Below, in pieces: positions 57,901 through 64,000 of a DNA stretch of 64,000 nt. Under the pieces are notes generated by a model. That model saw only the letters and a program-made list of their open reading frames with translations. It searched no databases and had not been told where the DNA came from. The stretch comes from Folioceros fuciformis (Eukaryota; Anthocerotophyta; Anthocerotopsida; Anthocerotales), in contig JBNGIO010006303.1 of assembly GCA_049999805.1 (NCBI GenBank), forward strand, positions 387,873 through 451,872, in the 5' to 3' direction. Numbering within the stretch: the stretch's first letter is position 1; each line of letters opens with the position of its first letter. Both the position numbers and the translations under genes were made by a program.

Positions 57901-60900
57901 CATGTGCTGGCATGAGATATGTGTCAACCCATCTCCCAAAGAACCATATGAGAGCCTGCAGAAAATGAACCACAGTGGTGAAAATCCAATTCTACCAACT
58001 CCGATTCATGTTTTTCCCTGCTCATATCCACATTGCCTAGGAGGCAGACGTCAAATTTGTGGGGGAGTGGTGCTGACCTCCATTAGACGAGGACTGAAAA
58101 CTTGAGCTCGTACATTTGCATCCAGGCTCTGGCGAGCTAGTTCAATCACAGAGCTGAGAACCACCAATTGGACAGAATGTTAGATTATGCTAGTAGTGGA
58201 AGAGAGCCAGCAAGAGACCTTGTCACTTACTGGGAAAGAAGTATGGCAGGGTGCGTCGTTGGATCATCCCCACTTGCGTAAAGAGCCGAGATTGATTCAG
58301 GAACCTGCAAGGTTGTCACCAATCAGGCATGGCATTGGCCTAGGAAGAATAACATTGCACGAAAGTTCAGGTTTCAGAATCACTCTACTCACAAAAGGCG
58401 TCTCTCCGTCGCCAGCATCCGCTAGCACATGACCAGACATCAGTAACAGCCAGTGGAGCTCCTCCAGTATTGATACAGGATCCGCCATTCCTCCAACGCA
58501 CTGAAGAGATCAACCACTATCACAATCAATTCCCCTAGATTCATATAGATATGTTCCAGCCCGACAAGAGTGAGTACCTGAAGCAGCCAAGAGCATCGTT
58601 CTGAGATAAGCATAGCCAACAGGGGTACTGTTGCAGCGGGAGCAGCTCGGGCAACTAGAGCAATGGTGCTAAGTCTTTCATCCCGTGCTGCAGACAGAGC
58701 CCATAAACTTTCCTCAGTGCGCATGATGGCTCGCTAAATCGTGCAGCCTAGCTAGTTGTGATTGTGAAACCAATAGCCAGATAAATGTGCAAATGTACTG
58801 TCGAACATTACCAGCTATAACAGCATGCAATTGTTCATTCTCGTCATCTTCTTCATGCACAGAGGCAACAGCCACTGCATGTGCCACATGAGCTTATGTT
58901 GTCAATCTTCTTAAACGGAACAGACAACAAAGAAACAAAAATGCACTTACACCAAAGCCTGGGCGACTCAATTGGGACATACCTCTCAGTTCTGTCTCCA
59001 CGTATGTTCGAAAAACTGCTGCTGCTGCTTCTATTCCAGTAGCAGGGAAAGGGTTTCTTCTACTCAGATCTACAGGCTGACAGAAACACGCCCAATAAAA
59101 CACAGACATGCTATGAATAGGCTTGTTCAGCTTAGAAAATTTCTCACAGACTATGACCTTGGTCAGCCACGTTTCACCTACTTGCAAAAGGACAGTCCAA
59201 GTATCCAACAAAATATCAAGGGCTTCTTTAGACCAAGTCTCCTCTTTATCTCTCTCGCCAGTTGCTTTGATCACTTCACATGTTAATGCAGCTAGGAAGC
59301 TCAGCGTTCCTACAGGCCTGTGTGTGGTGTCAGTCAGAACTAACTACGAACTGCTGCAGAACAGAACTACATCTGCTAAATACGGACCTTGCAACTGGCT
59401 TCAAGTGCTGATCAAATGCTGAGGGAGAATTCAAACTTGCTACGGCCAGAAGAGCCCGGCACCCATCTAAAAGCTCACTGCAGGTAACTCGGATGGATCA
59501 GGCATAAAGGGAGTAGAAATCTTCCGTGGCAGGAATGAAATTTCTTTCCACCGGGCAGCTGTGACCAAAAGAGGACAGAATCTTACCTCTCACTAATGCC
59601 ACTTTTCAGAGCCTTGATTACAGACTCTGGGGGATCAAACCAGGAAGTTATCCCAACAAGCATTCGCTGCAAATGTAGCTCTTGAGTTACACCTCCTTCT
59701 GGAATAACAGCCGAACCAGGTACCCATCAGCTGGTCTACGAGTGTAAATACTTACCTCTTCCATCTTCTCACGTGTAAGAATAACAACACAGGTGGATGT
59801 GCACAATTCACAAGTTACGCACCAGATCCAAAAATATTGCCACTCAATGCACACAACTGCACAATCACTTGCCGAGCAGAAACAGCGAGAGGGGAATCTA
59901 TCCACGAAGTTTCCCCCCATTGACCTTGTCTTATCCGTGCATACAGCTCCAAAATCCAACGAACTCTATTTGGCGAAAGCAATATATCCTGCCAACTTAG
60001 TCCTGGCTGAGACAAAGAAGAAAAAATTTCACAGAAAAATACCCACAACGGTCAGAAGTGGATGCCCCAGGAACATCGAGAATGATGCAAGTCAAGAGAT
60101 GCGCTCGGAAATGAATCACGCTATTAAGAGGTAAATACGATCTACGTTCCCAAGCCAAGGATCTTGTGAGGGTGGACTATAATCGCAGATAGAGTTGATC
60201 CAAAAGTAGGTGAAAACGGAAAAGGCTTACCTGGACTGAAAATCCATGATCCCCAAGACGCCTTCCAGGACTATCCCGGCCAATTGATGATGTAAAGGCA
60301 CTTGCTCTATTCTTTCCTACAACAATGACACCCCCAGCCCCTCGGACTAGGGCTCCCTGAAACTCCCAGTTCAAAATTTGGGACATGAGATGAAGAGCTG
60401 CAGCACAGACAGTGACATCCATTGCACTTCCCGAGCCATGAATTGTTTTGTCTGCTGCTGTCACAGCAGCATCTTGCGCCCAGGTGTAGAATTGCTGGTA
60501 GCAACAAAGTTCTAAGTGTCAGCCAGAGCAGCAAGTGGATAGACAAAAACTCTGCACTCAGCGTTACTTTAACACTGAGAAGTGAACCCAACATTCCGAC
60601 TCAACACCTGGAGATAGTCGAGCTCCAAGGATGCTCGACAATGCTCATGAAATTCAGCTGGAAGCCCCATCGCACTCGCAGTAGTAGGTGAAAACTCTGA
60701 GACCTGATATGGATTGAGTCAAGGCCATGAGAATATTTCTCCAGAACATACCGAGGACAGGCAAGTTAAGGACACCAATAGCATTACCCTATCAGAATCA
60801 TCCAACAGACAGATGGCCAGACCTACCAGAGACTCAAGGAGTGCAATTCCTGACCGCTGCGCTGGAGCACCATGGGCACCAAGGACAGCCTGCCTAACCT

Positions 60901-61956
60901 GCAAACCATTTAAGTGAGCATCCTCCCTGTGGGAGACGTGCAGCAAGCCGTTGAATTGTAACGTGTAACGTAGGAACAAGCGCTTTTAACCAAACCTCAT
61001 TGAAGAAGGCATCCATTTCTGAAGGACTGGAATCCAACCTGCAGGTAACAGAAACCGCACATCAAGTACAACAGCACATACATTTCAATGCCAGGAAGAC
61101 CTGCTTCTCTTATACTGACCAGCTTCGTTTGAGTAAGACTGCAGCCACTGCCAGAACCTTTGCCTGCACATAACCTTCCGATGCTTCTGCCCGTGCCATC
61201 ACATAACGTAGACAATACCTAATGCATGTTCAAAATGGCCGAATATCATAATCGCCATGCCCACAACGACGCAAGATTGCCATGCACAGGCTAAGTTCAA
61301 ATGTAAGAAAATCAGAGTTCCGCCAGTATTGGGAATATAGCACAGTATCTCTCAAAAACAAAAGAAAAAAAATCTCCTACACCGACGACAACATGGAAGT
61401 CCATACGTGCGCAAACTCTCTCTCTCGGTTGCTGACAGGAGACTCCATTCCCGAATCGCTGCCTCTTGCATTGTTGCTGCAGCTTGGAACCTCGCTGTGG
61501 CCATCTGGGAATGTTCTGTGCACAATCAAAGGACCCCCCGAAGGACGCTTAATAAGGTCTTCTGCCAATTAGGACATGCCCTGAAGACATGGCCTCAAGA
61601 CTGAAAAAGACCCGACCAACTCTGAAACGAAAATCATGTGGTGAATCCGACAATCTTCACAACAACTTACCGAGTATGTACTGGCAAGCTTGGATCGGTT
61701 GGGACGATCTCCGAAAAGCCAAAAGCGTTGCTTCTGCAGCTGCTCGAGTGCTGGGAGCCTGCACAAACAGATAAAGGCCATCGTCTCAAACAGAAGGCAA
61801 GCGGAGCAGCGACCCAACCATGAGCAAGAGCTGGGAAGAGAGATATACCAGAAGCGCTGCGCAAGCTTGTTCAACTGCCTGCATGGTTCCCACATAGCGC
61901 TCTCTGTCACTGGCATTCGCCAGCTGGGCCTGCCACCCAGGTTGCTCCATACCCAT
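54945..61956 (-). CDS. XPO4: Exportin-4 (importin-beta family nuclear transport receptor)
   Basis: I traced 32 exons, all phase-consistent: 61956-61849, 61758-61671, 61515-61407, 61218-61120, 61038-60996, 60898-60827, 60703-60608, 60494-60231, 60006-59823, 59680-59587, 59477-59388, 59317-59182, 59076-58983, 58874-58812, 58729-58578, 58500-58393, 58304-58231, 58153-58078, 57955-57701, 57561-57490, 57385-57311, 57211-57147, 57052-56950, 56826-56695, 56610-56467, 56286-56179, 56069-56019, 55920-55843, 55749-55636, 55561-55365, 55282-55213, 55133-54945. The product has 1,200 residues; plant orthologs have about 1,120. Marks in order are QAVEQACAALL, ARFQAAATM, QILNWEF, SWIDSPLAVSARQVIVQLCA, LLDGCRALL, ALDILLDTWTVLL, GHVLADAGDGET, FSPRLME, RRNICVHL, KEKYKDLRALLQLL, HMLEVYPQ and LQYLLFEDY. 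It exports Ran-dependent cargoes such as eIF5A in animals. Start 61956 is the first in-frame ATG. Confidence 0.93.
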
Positions 61957-62428
61957 AACTGAGTCGATAGCTGACAAAGGAGCACCCGCCTCCAGAACCG
62001 AGTCCCGCTTGCAGAAACTGCTCAAATTGGTGTGGGAATGCGGGAAAGATGCGAGGGCGTCCCACTGTAGATGGGTTCATGCAATGGTAGCTCAAGTAAA
62101 GCCTGCTTCCTCCTCTTTGCCCTCCATGCACATCTGCGCATTGTGTCTTGCACTTCCGAGGCAGCAGCACACTCTAGTGCCCCAAGCTCGTGAACGGTGC
62201 GGAAGCCGAAACCCAGCCCGCACAGCTGGGCCGCTACCCGCGGCGAGAAAGCAATATTTCCGAGTTTGCGTGTCTGTGACCGTGTTTGTATCCCAGCAGA
62301 AGTTCGAGCTTGCCGGCCTTGGAGGCAACCGGATCACGGAGCTACAGCTCTTATAGCCCAGCTCCTACCGTCTTGAGCGTGAAACTGCACATGTACTGTT
62401 TTACTACTGTGGCTGGGTCGTAAACACC
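61957..62428. promoter_or_regulatory. Shared promoter region between XPO4 and FtsJ-like genes
   Basis: The two start codons are divergent and 472 bp apart. No clear TATA box is seen; the sequence is GC-richer than the introns on either side. Confidence 0.45.
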
Positions 62429-63613
62429 ATGAGCGCTGATTTCTTTTACAAGGAAGCGCAGCGGCTCAAGTATGTTGCACGATCTGCCTTCAAGGTGGGC
62501 ATACCCTTTTTCTTCTTGCTCTTACCCGGATTTTGTGCTGGCTACCGAGATGAATTTGTATGGACTCTAAGAGCGTGTAGGTGCAAGGCAGCTCCTCGAA
62601 ATTCAGAAGAAGCATGCTCTAATTCGGCCGGGCGAACCGGTGCTCGACCTTGGCTGCGCCCCGGGCGCGTGGCTGCAGGTATCGACACTGCCCTGCCCAC
62701 ATGCATACCAGCTGGGCTGCAGCAAAGCTTGTCGTACGACCCTTGTGAGATAGATATAATATGGCTGGTAACTTTTGTTGCTGCCAGGTAGCCTGCCAAA
62801 GTCTGGGCGCCAGCAAATGCGGTGGAGCTGTAATCGGAGTGGATTTGAAGGTGACAGTCCTACGTTGCTGCTTCTCTGGTGTCTTGATCCAGAATTTTTG
62901 CTGTTGTGCATCCATGGCGCTACATGTGCTCTTTGCAGAGCAGAAGGTGAAGCTACCTTTGGAGTACTGCGATCACCGAGTCCGCAGCTTATGTGCAGAT
63001 GTCATGACCCTTGCCCCACAAGTGCTAGCAGATTTGTGTGAATCGGTCAGTTGGAGATGCACGTGCAAAATTCTGCAAGTAGTAGACAAAGCAAGGGTTT
63101 ATGGGGTTTAAGCTTGACCGGATCCTGTCGAATCATGATGCAGGAAGATGGCTTCTCCGTGATTCTGTCCGATTTGTGCCCGGCAGTTTCAGGCATCGGC
63201 AGCAGAGACGGTGCACTTTCCGGGGAGCTTGGCATGCGGGCTCTTGAGCTTGCCCTGGGATCCACCTTTTCTTCGTCAAGGCATGCCATTTCGGAGTCGG
63301 AGTCGGATCTAGACCTAAAATGTTCAGGCTCATCAGACAACGAAAGCAAGGGACTTCTGAGAGTAGGGGGAAGTGTTGTAATCAAGCTGCTTGAAGGTGA
63401 AGAAAGCCAAAGTAAGGTGCTTTGGGCGAAGCTATTTGCTGTTTTGCCGGAAGTTTCAAGTCGTGTAGTTCCTGACCCGTGCTTCTGGCAGGGTTCCCAC
63501 AGATCTGCAAGGGGCATTTCCGGACGCTGTTGTGGTACAGACCGAAAGCAACAAGGCCAACTTCTCGAGAGATATACTTGATTGCCAAGAAACGTATTCA
63601 TCCCGGAGGATAA
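62429..63613 (+). CDS. FtsJ/RrmJ-type 2'-O-ribose methyltransferase
   Basis: Six exons (62429-62494, 62592-62678, 62788-62850, 62944-63045, 63144-63411, 63492-63613) encode 235 residues. The family order is seen: [20 protein letters not shown] (catalytic Lys of the K-D-K-E set), [20 protein letters not shown] (SAM-binding loop), [20 protein letters not shown] (catalytic Asp), [11 protein letters not shown] (second Lys) and [15 protein letters not shown] (Glu). The enzyme moves a methyl group from SAM to a ribose 2'-OH in rRNA or tRNA. It matches the small plant group typified by Arabidopsis At5g13830, possibly organellar. A Ser-rich insert ([13 protein letters not shown]) precedes the [12 protein letters not shown] strand. 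It is divergent from XPO4. Confidence 0.92.
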
Positions 63614-64000
63614 TCTCCTCAGGACGAATATTGATCCTGCGTGACGGGGGCTGTTCACTCCTCGTGTTCAGACCGTTGTCTTGCTGTTCTGTAGCCATCT
63701 ACGTTTGCATGGTGATTTTTGGACGCAGCTTACTTTCAAGACCCATAAGTAACATGCGTCTCCGTAGTGCATTTTAGGAGACACCAGCACGTATTTCCGG
63801 ATCTGGCGACCCGAACGACAGAGTGATGTCGGGGGATCAGGGGCCGCGTACGGCACAGTTTCCGACGACAAGGCCGTTACAAAACAAATATATAGTCTGA
63901 AGATGGCGAGCATCGTGTGTCGGTTCCAAGCCATGAGGAGGGTCCATGAGTTCAAACGCATGATGTGGAGATCGTTCTCGGGGCATATCAGACCAATTCC
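63614..64000. other. Right edge of window
   Basis: A possible gene start lies at 63903 (MASIVCRFQAM, then RRVHEFKRMM), open to the window end and preceded by AAATATATAG. The TATA-like motif is too close to this ATG to drive it, so support is weak. Confidence 0.25.

Noticed and set aside
63668-63961. 97-codon minus-strand ORF at the right edge
   Set aside because: No recognisable family; it overlaps the FtsJ-like gene's 3' flank.

Overview
This is nuclear DNA from a land plant. The genes are split by short GT-AG introns, most of them 60-400 bp, and several belong to plant-restricted families: mTERF4, a nuclear-encoded plastid ribosomal protein, DUF688, FLX-like and DUF3326. The first gene encodes PF20/SPAG16, a protein of the central pair in 9+2 flagella. 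That points to a plant with swimming sperm, such as a bryophyte, lycophyte or fern, and argues against a flowering plant. The genus cannot be fixed from the sequence. I joined exons by hand, requiring GT-AG borders, consistent phase and agreement with the protein family. Coordinates of split genes run from start codon to stop codon.

Layout. 0-7 kb: PF20 (+) in AT-rich DNA, convergent with a ROK1/DDX52-type DEAD-box helicase (-). 7-9.4 kb: plastid ribosomal protein bL28c, then the ER translocon subunit Sec62, which ends in a perfect KDEL. 9.4-12.4 kb: no recognisable protein gene, but a strong miRNA-precursor-like hairpin near 11.3 kb. 12.4-14.3 kb: nucleoside hydrolase. 15.3-19.9 kb: a tandem duplication of an F-box gene; the first copy is broken and the second keeps a long ORF but has a damaged leader. 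20-21.7 kb: mTERF4 (-). 21.8-27 kb: a 5-kb stretch without a recognisable gene. 27-31.6 kb: a 1,388-residue DUF688 protein. 33.3-34.7 kb: ESCRT-III subunit VPS20 (-).

35.1-38.6 kb: a decayed PIF/Harbinger transposon. It carries a deleted transposase, a Myb-like partner ORF with a stop codon, and an internal 180-bp tandem array. 39.1-39.6 kb: three adjoining minisatellites and a 10-N assembly gap. 39.8-42.2 kb: a tandem duplication carrying two copies of an unrecognised 134-residue membrane protein. The duplicated block also includes the tail of the convergent DUF3326 gene (42.1-44.1 kb). 45-52.5 kb: an FLX-like coiled-coil protein followed by a WW-RRM RNA-binding protein. 54.9-62 kb: a complete 32-exon exportin-4 gene (-), divergent from an FtsJ-type 2'-O-methyltransferase (62.4-63.6 kb).

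The genes do not form one pathway. Most are single-copy housekeeping genes in divergent or convergent pairs. The fast-changing parts are the two tandem duplications, the transposon and the minisatellite block.
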